Numbered from the stretch's first letter, positions 33,721 through 44,634 are shown. The stretch: 64,000 nucleotides of DNA from Zerene cesonia (GCF_012273895.1 NC_052112.1:1798001-1862000), one strand, 5' to 3'. A program made the numbers and translations. Notes: generated by a model from the sequence alone, not told the origin.

Positions 33721-34088
33721 TTATGTTTTCGAATCTATAGTAACATTAGAATGTAATGATATGAATAACGATGTGAAGTATGCTAGGAAAATAACAGTGA
33801 TTACGGAACTGTGATTTGCTACATCACAGGTGTCACAGTGATTTTATATTTGCTGGATATTGTAGGTACCTGTTGAAACTGTTTTAATTAGTCCAGCAGT
33901 TGGAACGCAACTCTGGTTATAAGAGCTAGTTGAGTTTCAGAAACGTCTTTCACAGAAGACCTTTTCTGCAAAAGGTATCGAATTATCGAATGATAATGGT
34001 TTCGACTTGTATTTATTGATTTCCACTGACAATTATATTATCTGACTGACTCGATTTGTGGAATGTTCCAAATATAACTATATCTTTT

Positions 34089-34266
34089 TCTAATATATAA
34101 AATTCTCGTGTCACAGTTTTCGTTGTCATACTCCTCCGAAACGGCTTGACCGATTTTGACGAAATTTTTTGTGCTTATCCGGTATCTATGAGAATCGGCC
34201 AACATCTATTTTTCATCCCCCTAAATGATAGGAGTAAGGCAGAACAGCGTTTGCCGGGTCAGCTAG
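34089..34266 (+). mobile_element. Hel-B element, first of a tandem pair
   Basis: TC at 34089 to CTAG at 34263-34266. The central part differs from other copies (GACCGATTTTGACGAAATTT and GTGCTTATCCGGTATCTATG), so it represents a separate Hel-B subtype. The next element starts at the following base. Confidence 0.88.
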
Positions 34267-34451
34267 TCTATATATATAAAATTCTCGTGTCACAGTTTTC
34301 GTTGCCATACTCCTCCGAAACGGCTTGACCGATTCCTCTGAAATTTGGTAAGCATATTGGGTAGGTCTGAGAATCGGCCAACATCTATTTTTTATCCCGA
34401 TATTCCTACGGGATACGGACTTACGCGGGTGAAACCGCGGGGCGCAGCTAG
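34267..34451 (+). mobile_element. Chimeric Helitron B/A, second of a tandem pair
   Basis: It starts TCTATATATATAAAATTC immediately after the CTAG of the preceding Hel-B. It switches from Hel-B to Hel-A at the T-run near 34386-34394 and ends with the Hel-A hairpin and CTAG at 34448-34451. It is almost identical to 29333-29517. Confidence 0.9.
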
Positions 34452-34477
34452 TTTTTATATAATCTTTTCGTATATGG

Positions 34478-34687
34478 CCCATGTACTTTTCCTGACCCTT
34501 CCCTATCCTTTCCTTTATTCCTCTCGTCAATCCTTTCCTAATCCCTTTCCAATTTGAAGTCGGCAATTCATTTGTAGAGGCGCAAGGTCTGCTATCGACC
34601 TTACGCCTCTCCAAATGTTCATAGGCGGTGGTAGCGCTTATCATCAGGCGTCCCACCAGCTCCATTGCTGACTATGATATAAAAAGA
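34478..34687 (+). mobile_element. SINE-H (H2 subtype), 5' truncated
   Basis: TCCTTTATTCCTCTCGTCAA, CGACCTTACGCCTCTCCAAA, and CCACCAGCTCCATTGCTGAC then ATAAAAAG. The GTCGAGCACGC head is missing. Confidence 0.8.
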
Positions 34688-34689
34688 AA

Positions 34690-36249
34690 ACTACAACCAG
34701 TTTGCTTGTCAGGATGTTTTTCGATATAGGCTATGTTTCCCTGCCCCAAGCGCCACCACATCCCATGGATCATTATACAATCTTTTTTGACAACTTTTTT
34801 AACCCTTTGTCTTTTCCTGTCTTGTTATACTATTGTATGACATGTTTTGCCGATTTATCTCTGTTTATTCTCAAAATATGTCCGGCCTTATACCACTTTT
34901 AAAAAACATATTTTATTATTCCAAAAACAAAAAACCAGAAATAAAAATGGATATTTATATGAATTCTCAACATATGCACAATACCTACATTTGTTGCGAT
35001 TATTTAAATGGTAAAATTGCTATTTGATATTTAAATCGAACTCTTATCGTGTTTTAATATAAACTTATCGCATTTTAAAGCTTGGATGAGTTACTCTTTG
35101 ACCTGTCTAACCTACGAGCTGCTATACAAATGGAAGGTCTACGTATACTGGTTTGGTTCATTAGCATAACTGCTCCTAATTTCAACTGTGTCAATAAGAA
35201 ACTTTTATTCTAGATTAATATTAATTAATTCTAGCGCGCTCATAACGTCAACGTACCGACCTTCGATACTGGTTTAATAAATAATTATAGAGCTTTTAAA
35301 AGCATGTGAATAAATTGTTTATAAAAGCTTTATCTGAATGGATTTATAGGGTTGCCTATGAAAATTTCATTTAAAATCTTGGAAAGTGTTTTTTTTTTCG
35401 TTTATCGAAAATAGTGTTTATTTGTTTATTTCAAAGAGAGGTTATTAGTATTATCGTTTTTTTTTGTGCTTAACAAGGTGAACCTATTTTTGTTTTTGCG
35501 AAATTTTTAAAGAATAGAATAAGTTGATCACGTGGCGGGATTACGGTTTGGCAAAAAGACGCGGGAATTTCATTGCTATAAAAAAAAAAATCATTTTTAT
35601 TATTCTTTTTTGTTTGAATGCTGTTCCCCGCTATATGGTCCCATTTAAATTAAAAAAATATTATGTAATTAAAATGAATATACATTATTTAAAATACTTA
35701 TTCTTACTTATTTTTGAGGATTTTTGTCTGTTTGTAAAATATTTTTATATTGAAGCTCTGAAATAGAGTAGGCTCTATACAAAATCTTTGTGGACATTTT
35801 TATAACTGACAAAACTTCCAATCGAGGTCTAAATTGCTCGAAAATGAGCCCATAAAACCTACACAGTCATTGAGTTTCATTAACTTCGAAATAGTTGATT
35901 AAAATTGTTTTACAATGAAAGTTTTTGGGGCGAACTTTTAACAAATGAATGGGACGAGAGAATGTCCCTGGTCCCTACTTTATTACTGCTGGGTTTCGCT
36001 AAGCTGGTTTTATTACGGGGTTATTACCACAATATTATTTATTTAATCATTTACTTATATAAAAAAATATTTAATATTGATCGGTTTTTGATGTAACATA
36101 CCAGTTCTTACGTATCATAAAACCACTGGGCCACATAACCATTATATTGTTTGCGGAATTTAATTACGTAAGTCCTTTTTAACCTATAGACCATGTATTA
36201 GTGAAGTCCCGTATCAATTAGGAATTACTGTCCTGAACTAAATCCTAAA
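34690..36249. other. AT-rich stretch, nothing recognised
   Basis: Several short frames exist but none has domain-like composition or splice support. Confidence 0.5.
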
Positions 36250-36519
36250 TAGTGGTGGCTCAGTGGTGAGGACCTCGGGCTTCAAAATCGATAAGTCGTG
36301 GTTCGAGACCGGGTGAGCGTACAGGAAACAATTTTTTTCCTATTTATCTGCATATGTGGATAACATAACCACTGCTCGAAACGGTGAAGGAAAACATCAA
36401 AAATTCGACAACATGTGACATCTGCCAACCCGCACTTGACCAGCGTGGTGGGATGGCCTGAACCCTCATAGGAGGCCTGTGTCCCAGCAGTGGGAACATG
36501 TGAGCTGATGATGATGATC
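36250..36519 (+). mobile_element. SINE-G, nearly full length
   Basis: AGTGGTGGCTCAGTGGTGAG, GTGGTTCGAGACCGGGTGAG, and CCCAGCAGTGGGAACATGTG ending in GATGATGATGAT. A GTGAGGAAACCGG segment is deleted near 36398. Confidence 0.85.
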
Positions 36520-37127
36520 AAAACAAATAGAACAAAGAAATTAATATCCAAAGAAACCGTTTAACTAACTTCGCTTATCTCTAACGGACAGTTAATTTAA
36601 CAAGCGGTTAAAATGAATCGATCATACTATACATAGTTTATCTCTGTTAAAATTGAAATAGTATCCACGGCATTGTTATTGTTTAAACGCGTGTGCTTGT
36701 ATGAATCTCTCACATTTATTATATAAGTAGGATTTAACACGTATTAAATACATAAATTTACTCTGTATGTTTGTTTCAGCTATCAGCCGCTGCATTTTAA
36801 TTCAAGTCTATGGGAAAATTCATAAACTCTGATAAAACTAATCATATTAAAAACAACATTATTATTTATTGTAACATAAATACGTAACATTCATCTCTAT
36901 ACATGCCCGAATCTGATAAATAGGTTAAACAGAACATATCCCGAAGTTGTGAGGTTGTCTTTTATTTATCTGAAACAGCTAAAGAACCCACGAGTCACAT
37001 ATATACCAGCACCTGTCAATCACGAAAGAGATTTGCAATCGGTTTATGGAACTATGGATTTTGAAGCAATTTTACCCTAATTCGAACCTGGGTAACTTAA
37101 AAAATACAATACGAAATATATATTAAA
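36520..37127. other. Unassigned spacer
   Basis: No frame or known repeat was seen. Confidence 0.5.
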
Positions 37128-37325
37128 CTCGCTGCGCCCCGCGGTTTCACCCGCGTGAGTCCGTATCCCATAGGAATATCGGGATAAAAAGTTTCCTATA
37201 TGTTATTCCAATTGTCCAGCTGTCTACGTACCAAATTTCATTGCAATCGGTTCAGTAGCTTTTGCGTGAAAGAGCAACACACACACACATCCTTACAAAC
37301 TTTCGCATTTACAATATTAGTAGGA
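37128..37325 (-). mobile_element. Hel-A element, inverted
   Basis: The terminal CTAG is CTCG (37128-37131). The hairpin and core are intact, with a CA run in the middle. Confidence 0.86.
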
Positions 37326-37427
37326 TAGTAGGATTAAAATAACTTAAAATATATACAAGGCAAGGGAAAGACTCAGCCATTCAGCGCTGATTTTAATGTA
37401 CAGAACAAGTAAAAAACCGTTTTAAAA

Positions 37428-37467
37428 TAATATAAGTACCACGGGCGAAGCTGGGGCGGACCGCTAG
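37428..37467 (+). mobile_element. Hel-C 3' fragment
   Basis: ACCACGGGCGAAGCTGGGGC then GGACCGCTAG; CTAG at 37464-37467. Confidence 0.75.
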
Positions 37468-37769
37468 TAACCAGGATTACTGTAACGATGTATCTAGTGA
37501 AATAACATTTGAAACAATCACGTTCGTCGGCTATTCTGGGGAGATAGTGGGAACGATAGCGTCCCATCGTTTCTTGCCAATAGCTGTACCTGTCAGCTTC
37601 ATGAATGATGTTAAAATATCATTGTGGTTACGGCGTGGATTGGATAATGGTTTATTTCATGTGAGTGAAGAAATAGCTGTGGCTCCCGTGAGTTATGGTT
37701 TAATGTGAAATAGAAGTTGTTATTGAAATGCGTTGCTGCAAAGTCATCAGATTTAATTATTTTAAATCT

Positions 37770-37895
37770 AGAAATTAAAGACTTTTAAACGCAAATAATG
37801 CATTATATTATCAACTCGACGTCTCGAACACTTTACAGCGAGCGTGGTCACGGGGAGACTGGAGACTGTCTCCCCTTAAAAGTCCTTTAATTTCT
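37770..37895 (+). mobile_element. MITE-I segment
   Basis: TCTAGAAATTAAAGACTTTT, CGACGTCTCGAACACTTTAC, AGCGAGCGTGGTCACGGGGA. It ends near CCTTTAATTTCT, an inverted echo of its start, so a partial fold-back. Confidence 0.6.
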
Positions 37896-38447
37896 ATAAT
37901 ACTCGCGTAAAATCAAGCTTAAGAAAATACTATATTTCAAATCTTTTACGAGGCATTGTTGAACGGGATCATTCAAATTAATCCAATTATTCATTCGGCC
38001 AATTGGTGTTGTCCCGGTGTTACGATACACAGGTTCGAATTCCGCCTCATTGTCGTCTCTTTCTATTATTTTTATTTCTTAAATAGCCAACAGATATCGT
38101 ATTATAATATGTCTACAGTCGTCACTACGACTTTTATTTGAGCGTTTTTATAATTAAATTATTGCTTTTAATCACATATAAATATTTAACCCTATTTAAC
38201 CAAGGTTTTATTTGTTCAGTAAAGTATTGTATTGAAATTTTATTTAAAGAAATATTTGATGTGAAATATACTTATTTCAACTTTAATGTTTATGTTTTTT
38301 GTTCCAGGTATATTTGTTAAATGGCTGTTAATTGAGTGAGTCCTTCACGCATTAATTAACCTTTGTAATTGAGATTTTTATTATTGAAACGACGTAACCA
38401 AAATAATACAAAAGAGCTAAGAAAGTCGATGACAAAAAATTTTATTA

Positions 38448-38492
38448 AAGGTGAAGCAATATTTATACAAATGATAAATATTGCTTCACCTT
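38448..38492. other. Perfect 19-bp hairpin, 7-base loop
   Basis: AAGGTGAAGCAATATTTAT (38448-38466), loop ACAAATG, then its exact reverse complement (38474-38492). The stem is shorter than a usual microRNA precursor, and flanking pairing is weak. It could be a small hairpin RNA, a fold-back insertion or a palindrome of transposon origin. Confidence 0.9.
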
Positions 38493-38520
38493 GATCAATT
38501 GAATATAAAAATATGAATAT

Positions 38521-38640
38521 ACTACAAAAATTACTGAACCGATTGCAATGAAATTTGGTACGTAGATAGCTGGACAACTGGAATAAACATAAGCAACTTT
38601 TTATCCCGATATTCCTACGGGATACAGACTTACGCGGGTA
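38521..38640 (+). mobile_element. Hel-A fragment, truncated at both ends
   Basis: It starts in the core (CCGATTGCAATGAAATTTGG) and stops at CTTACGCGGGTA, inside the 3' hairpin. Confidence 0.8.
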
Positions 38641-39032
38641 ATTTGTTGTTGTTTGAAAATATGTGTTTCGTATTTCTTCCTTGTTTTTTATTTACTTATT
38701 CTAGTAACGCCATTGCACTACATATCCATGCGTTAAATTGCATCGAAATCAACTTAGCATATCCCACTAAAGCATATTTTTATCAGGCTCCCAGGCTTTT
38801 CCCCCGCGACCTATCTGTTCAATCACCGTCCAAATCTACACTTGCATCAGTTAGATTGCCTCGATGGACTAGATTCCATCAGATGACATTTCGCAAGAAA
38901 CAGATCTGTTTCTACAGCAGAACGAATTCGTTTTAATATCGCCCGAGCAAATGAAGCGTGGATGAAGCAAATACACGTGGCAGAGCATTGTGTGTTTAAA
39001 TTTGGTTAAGGTGACCTTAACTTATTTAATGG

Positions 39033-39165
39033 TTTTATTTATTTATTTATTTATTCTTTATTGTGCACTTAATTAACATTAAAGACAAAGAAAGGAGACA
39101 ACATAAAACTTACATCTAGGCACAATGGGCGGTCTTATCGCTTAGAGCGATTTCTTCCAGACAAC
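39033..39165 (-). mobile_element. LINE-J 3' end with TTTA tail
   Basis: (TTTA)n at about 39036-39058, then TTTATTGTGCACTTAATTAA and GGCGGTCTTATCGCTTAGAG plus CGATTTCTTCCAGACAACC. Confidence 0.75.
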
Positions 39166-39169
39166 CTCG

Positions 39170-39989
39170 GGTACAATAGAGGACTATTATAATAATAATA
39201 TGGGTAGTAAAATTATTATATATGGTTCTAATAGGAAAGCGGTTAGCGAGTCGGCTAAATGGTTTTTTGGTGCGTTTGCTCATCGGGTTAGAAACATGGT
39301 CAATCTATGAATGTTATATTGAATTCGAACTGTTTTATGCTCAATGATTATAATTGTGGATTTGCTTGAATGGCCATACCGATAGACTTTTTATGACTTA
39401 AAAAACTGATATTTTAGTCCAAAGTATCTGATAATTCCTTGAGACTTCTTCCTACCTTCTGTTATTTATCGTTTCCCAGATCCCACGAGTTGCCAAGTTC
39501 ACTTGAATATTATATATATATACTTACCAAGACAAATTAAAAATAAAAACTGTTTTCGACACATACTTTCCCGGTTTCCAAATCTTATAATATATATAAT
39601 GTTATTTATAGCCTTTATTCGAAAAATCCTTGGTGCATTTTGAAATATTTGCCAAACATTATTCAACCTCATTCGAAAATAATTGAAGTCGAAATATGTT
39701 TATTGCAACCGATCCAAATATGGCGCCATTTAATATATGTATAACTTCGAATACGTTTATTTTAAACTTGTTTATTATGCAGCATTAAAGCGGACCTTGA
39801 GTGTGTAACCTTTAAACTATTTAATGTCAAATTCGCAGGTACTTATTCTGAATAATGCAGTGACCTTTGTCTCTATGCTAGCTGGTGAGACGTGAAGGTG
39901 ATTTTGCGGAGTCAATTTGATATTTGAGATTGTTCTAAGATTCTTCTTATTGTGCCATCGCATTTGGCAGGTCTTTGAGCTATCTTTAT
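39170..39989. other. AT-rich spacer, nothing recognised
   Basis: No frame or known repeat was seen. Confidence 0.5.
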
Positions 39990-40330
39990 AGATTTTTTTT
40001 TTTATGTCATAGTCGGCAATGGAGCTGGTGGGTCGCCTGTGGTAAGCGCTACCACCGCCCATGAACATTTAGAGAGGCGTAAGGTCAATAGCAGACCCTT
40101 CGCCTCTACAAATGGATTGCCGACTTTAATTGAGAAGGGATTAGGAAAGGATTGATGGGAGTAATAAAGGAAAGGACTGGGAGGGAAAAGGATATGGGCC
40201 ACCGGCTCCCCCACTCACGGTACGAAACACAATAGCAAGCTATTATTTCACGCCGGTTTTCTGGGGGTGTGGTACTTCCCCGGTGCGAGCTGGCAGAATT
40301 CGTGCCGAAGCGTGCTCGACTCCCACAATA
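39990..40330 (-). mobile_element. SINE-H (H2 subtype), full length, inverted
   Basis: A T-run at 39990-40001 precedes ATGTCATAGTCGGCAATGGA; the other end is CGTGCTCGACTCCCACAATA. The next bases contain a second ATGGGAGTCGAG (40338-40349) in the opposite direction, a possible remnant of another copy. Confidence 0.88.
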
Positions 40331-40647
40331 CAAATTATGGGAGTCGAGATATCTATTATAACAATTATGAACAAAAACTTAAGCGCCTTCAAATTGTCAG
40401 AATTAGACCATATTTGAATAGTATCACACGGGAAGCACCTGCTTTCAAATAAAAATGAATCATCACATCGATTCGTCCAGTTATAAGTTCTGAGGTAAAA
40501 AGCTAAAATAATACAGTCGATTTGATAATCTCCTCCTATTTAGAAATCGGTTGAAACACATGTTCGTACTTTTACCAAAGCATTGTAGGAGATTTCGGAA
40601 TCACGATTTTTCACGATTCCAGGTCTTTATGTTCAATGGTGATTATA

Positions 40648-41786
40648 CTTAGTCTGGCCATAAATACTGTTACACTTAATTATAAAAAAATATTACATTT
40701 GAATTTCGAATCTGTCANNNNNNNNNNNNNNNNNNNNNNNNNNNNNNNNNNNNNNNNNNNNNNNNNNNNNNNNNNNNNNNNNNNNNNNNNNNNNNNNNNN
40801 NNNNNNNNNNNNNNNNNNNNNNNNNNNNNNNNNNNNNNNNNNNNNNNNNNNNNNNNNNNNNNNNNNNNNNNNNNNNNNNNNNNNNNNNNNNNNNNNNNNN
40901 NNNNNNNNNNNNNNNNNNNNNNNNNNNNNNNNNNNNNNNNNNNNNNNNNNNNNNNNNNNNNNNNNNNNNNNNNNNNNNNNNNNNNNNNNNNNNNNNNNNN
41001 NNNNNNNNNNNNNNNNNNNNNNNNNNNNNNNNNNNNNNNNNNNNNNNNNNNNNNNNNNNNNNNNNNNNNNNNNNNNNNNNNNNNNNNNNNNNNNNNNNNN
41101 NNNNNNNNNNNNNNNNNNNNNNNNNNNNNNNNNNNNNNNNNNNNNNNNNNNNNNNNNNNNNNNNNNNNNNNNNNNNNNNNNNNNNNNNNNNNNNNNNNNN
41201 NNNNNNNNNNNNNNNNNNNNNNNNNNNNNNNNNNNNNNNNNNNNNNNNNNNNNNNNNNNNNNNNNNNNNNNNNNNNNNNNNNNNNNNNNNNNNNNNNNNN
41301 NNNNNNNNNNNNNNNNNNNNNNNNNNNNNNNNNNNNNNNNNNNNNNNNNNNNNNNNNNNNNNNNNNNNNNNNNNNNNNNNNNNNNNNNNNNNNNNNNNNN
41401 NNNNNNNNNNNNNNNNNNNNNNNNNNNNNNNNNNNNNNNNNNNNNNNNNNNNNNNNNNNNNNNNNNNNNNNNNNNNNNNNNNNNNNNNNNNNNNNNNNNN
41501 NNNNNNNNNNNNNNNNNNNNNNNNNNNNNNNNNNNNNNNNNNNNNNNNNNNNNNNNNNNNNNNNNNNNNNNNNNNNNNNNNNNNNNNNNNNNNNNNNNNN
41601 NNNNNNNNNNNNNNNNNNNNNNNNNNNNNNNNNNNNNNNNNNNNNNNNNNNNNNNNNNNNNNNNNNNNNNNNNNNNNNNNNNNNNNNNNNNNNNNNNNNN
41701 NNNNNNNNNNNNNNNNNAGTAATAAATGTTATTTGCAGTTAACAATTTTCTTTTTTCTTTATTACAATATTTATGGCAAGACTAGG
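40648..41786. mobile_element. Mariner-like transposon, interior lost in gap
   Basis: The left end reads CTTAGTCTGGCCATAAATAC; the right end, reverse-complemented, reads CCTAGTCTTGCCATAAATAT. TA lies on each side (40646-40647 and 41787-41788). TA target duplication and such ends fit the Tc1/mariner superfamily. The 1000-N gap at 40718 hides the middle, so true length and transposase are unknown. Confidence 0.65.
40718..41717. other. Assembly gap, 1000 N
   Basis: It starts 70 bases into the mariner-like element, just after TCTGTCA. Confidence 0.99.
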
Positions 41787-41789
41787 TAT

Positions 41790-42486
41790 AATTCATATTT
41801 ATTTATCATCGTAAATGGTGACTCGACTAAGTTGTCAGCTGTAAGCCTAAACTCCGGTAAAATTAGACCTTTTCAGTCTGAATCCAGTTATTTCTGCGAA
41901 AGCGGAGTTTTCCCTACATCGAAAATGAAGTCCTAATTGCAACTCGTAAGTGCCTACCGGTACCCATTAGCGCTGAGGTAAATAATTCACGTATTAACAT
42001 ACCACAAATATATATTGAGCTGCAATTCCTAATGAGTACGCAATCAAAACTTGTACTGTTATATGTTTTGTAGTAGTATTAATAAATATCGATGTATTCA
42101 ACGTTCATTACACAATAGTAAAGTTATGTACTCAATAAATATAGTTAAAATAACTAAAATTCATGCTGTAATGATAGAATCGACTAAATTATCTCACTTT
42201 CTCTGTCATAGAGGCACAGGGATAAGGCAATAATTAATTCCTGCCGATCTAATTAGGATAATAATAATATAAACTCATGGAAATTATTATTCTGTCACCG
42301 ATCCTTGATAAGCGTATAAAGTTTGTATTAAATCTATCCGTTTAAAGTGGGTCTAAATTGTCTAAAGGCTCTTATGTCGCTGATGTACAAACGTACAGGT
42401 GTAGCTACTAAAAATGTGTTAAAATGTCGTTCATTTCTCCGCTAATATTCACTATATTTCCTAGTTTATTTTAGAGCCAAAGTAAA
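41790..42486. other. Unassigned spacer
   Basis: Several short frames but no recognisable motif. Confidence 0.5.
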
Positions 42487-42670
42487 TCTATACTAATATT
42501 ATAAAGCTGAAGAGTTTGTTTGTTTGTTTGAATGCATTAATCTAAGGAACTAATGGTCTGAAAATGAAGAATGATTTGAAAAATTCTTTCAATGTTAGAG
42601 GAAGTTTGATGTATTGAGGAAGGCTATAGACTATATATGTACCACGGGCGAAGCCGGAGCGGACCGCTAG
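42487..42670 (+). mobile_element. Hel-C element, complete
   Basis: TCTATACTAATATTATAAAG at the start; CCACGGGCGAAGCCGGAGCG then GACCGCTAG at the end (CTAG 42667-42670). This is the best reference copy of the family here. Confidence 0.88.
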
Positions 42671-42774
42671 TAAACAATATCAAGTTAATTATCTTCCCAT
42701 AACAGATAGCCTTGCATTTATAGTCCATCGTTACGTGTCGTCTTCACCTTTAAACTGTAAAACGAGAGAAAACA

Positions 42775-42855
42775 ATGGCGAATAATAATTACGATTTTCT
42801 GAGCAGTGAAAGTGTAATGCCAGCAATTTGGGAGTATATCACGCGCTATCTGTGA
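42775..42855 (+). CDS. Possible small ORF, 26 codons
   Basis: An ATG in good context (AACAATGGCG) opens MANNNYDFLSSESVMPAIWE and ends at TGA 42853-42855. It lies outside the repeat families. No family is recognised, and a frame this short easily arises by chance; it could also be a first coding exon with an unrecognised donor. Confidence 0.12.
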   Translation: MANNNYDFLSSESVMPAIWEYITRYL

Positions 42856-42901
42856 TGTAACAGCGAACATGAGTTCACTTGCTGTGATGTTTTATTGAGT
42901 A

Positions 42902-43101
42902 CTAGCTGCGCCCCGCGGTTTCGCCCGCGTAAGGCCGTATCCCGTAGGAATATCGGGATAAAAAGTTGCCTCTATGTTATTCCAGTTGTCCAGCTGTCTA
43001 CGTATCAAATTGCACTGCAATCGGTTCAGTAGTTTTTGCGTGAAATCGCAACAAACACACACACATCCTGACAAACATTCGCATTTATAATATTAGTAGG
43101 A
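42902..43101 (-). mobile_element. Hel-A element, inverted
   Basis: CTAG at 42902-42905, CCCCGCGGTTTCGCCCGC hairpin, and TTATAATATTAGTAGGA at the 5' end. Confidence 0.88.
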
Positions 43102-43320
43102 AGGATTCTAGCAGTGATCCATACGTTATTGTCATAAAATATGATGCGTCGAGTAATAGACGTTTACTTCCTGGGCTGCCCCTGCAGAATCGAAGGCGCG
43201 TGCGCAGAATTCACTTGGCAACTACTTATAGTGAATATAGAAGTTATATGAAATACATTTCTTATTATCGCTTTGTATGAGTGTGAATTTTAACACGCTT
43301 TAATAGCTTCATGGTAATAA

Positions 43321-43515
43321 CTAGCTGCGCCCCGCGGTTTCAGACGCGTCTGTATCACGTAGGAATATCGGGATAAAAAGTTGCCTATATGTTACTCTAG
43401 TTGTCCAGCTGTCTACGTACCAAATTTAATTGCAATCGGTTTAGTAGTTGTGCGTGAAAGAATAACAAACATACACATACATCCATCCTCACAAACTTTC
43501 GCAGTTATAATATTA
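43321..43515 (-). mobile_element. Hel-A element, inverted, 5' end cut by Hel-D
   Basis: CTAG at 43321-43324; the hairpin is mutated (GGTTTCAGACGCG). Its 5' end stops at TATAATATTA, where the Hel-D CTAG begins. Confidence 0.82.
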
Positions 43516-43700
43516 CTAGCATTTGCCCGCGGTGTCGCATGCGTTTATTCGGAGTAGATTAATATTATTATACATATAAACCTTCTTCTTGAATCATCCT
43601 ATCAATTAAAAAAAAACCATCCAAATCCTAAGTAGCTTTAAAGATTTAAGCATACATAGATAGGGACAGAGTAAGCGACTTTGTTTTATACTATGTAGAT
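43516..43700 (-). mobile_element. Hel-D element, inverted, next to Hel-A
   Basis: CTAG at 43516-43519, GCATTTGCCCGCGG, and TTTTATACTATGTAG at the 5' end. After it comes ATATTAGTACG, which resembles the missing end of the neighbouring Hel-A. Confidence 0.8.
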
Positions 43701-43972
43701 ATTAGTACGCTAAGAAACACTACGAAATTTCGGCCACAGTTTGACAATGAGACGTTAGCAAGAAGGTGTATGCTATACAAAATGTATTCAGTTTATGATC
43801 CCCATTACATCAATACATACAATGACGCGTGGGTGTGACCATTTAATTGAACCTTGATGCGCTTGTATGGTCACTTCCGGCGTTTGTGATGCATTATGTT
43901 TCCTTGTAATTGCATTGATTGTTTACAAGCATTGTATTGGTGATGCTCTATGGAGATATATCAAAGAGGACA

Positions 43973-44161
43973 TTTTTGACGTAACAACGTCATAAATTAG
44001 GTTGCGGCTCGAAGTCACTTGTGAAAAAGTGTAACGCCCGGTAACGTTACGATGAGTCACCGAACTATGATCGGTCCGCCGCGCGCGCAGCACTAGAATT
44101 AGGCGCATTGAATCGGCGCGTGCTTGTGTCTCTGTCTCTGTCTTTTTTACAGGCATTTTTT
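43973..44161. repeat. REP-E copy 2, internal deletion
   Basis: It has the first half of REP-E through CTCTGTCTCTGTCTTTTTT, then jumps directly to TTACAGGCA and a T-run, skipping about 160 bases. Both ends of the repeat are kept. Confidence 0.75.
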
Positions 44162-44284
44162 GTTTGTTTTTAGGGCTGTGTACCAAAAGGATTAATCTCT
44201 GTATTAAATTATACGGAGAGGCAAATGCTGAGTAGTACACTTCACAAATACTATTCAAATATTAGAATATATCCAATGTAATTA

Positions 44285-44634
44285 TTTTGACGTGACAACG
44301 TCTTAAATTAGGTTGCGGCTCGGAGTCACTTATGAAAAAGTGTAACGCCCGGTAACGTTACGATGAGTCACCGAACTATGATCGGTCCGCCGCGCGCGCA
44401 GCACTAGAGAATTAGGCGCATTGAATCGGCGCGTGCTTGTGTCTCTGTCTCTGTCTTTTTAGTAAACAAAATATATTTTCTCTAGTTAAAATTTGTGCAA
44501 TTCTTATTTTCATTCAATTCCTTGTTCCTATTGTGCAATTTAATTATATTCATATCAATAAATATTAAGAGAAAAAGACGTCACGTAAAATCTTCGCCCG
44601 TAAAACCGACTTTACAGGCAACCATTTTTTTTTT
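44285..44634. repeat. REP-E copy 3, full length
   Basis: Nearly identical to copy 1 over the CpG-rich half, with more differences in the AT-rich half. It lies only 123 bases after copy 2, in the same orientation. Confidence 0.78.

Noticed and set aside
33524..33814. 96-codon frame with VCMYVCMY
   Set aside because: The central part is the ATGT microsatellite and the rest has no recognisable motif.
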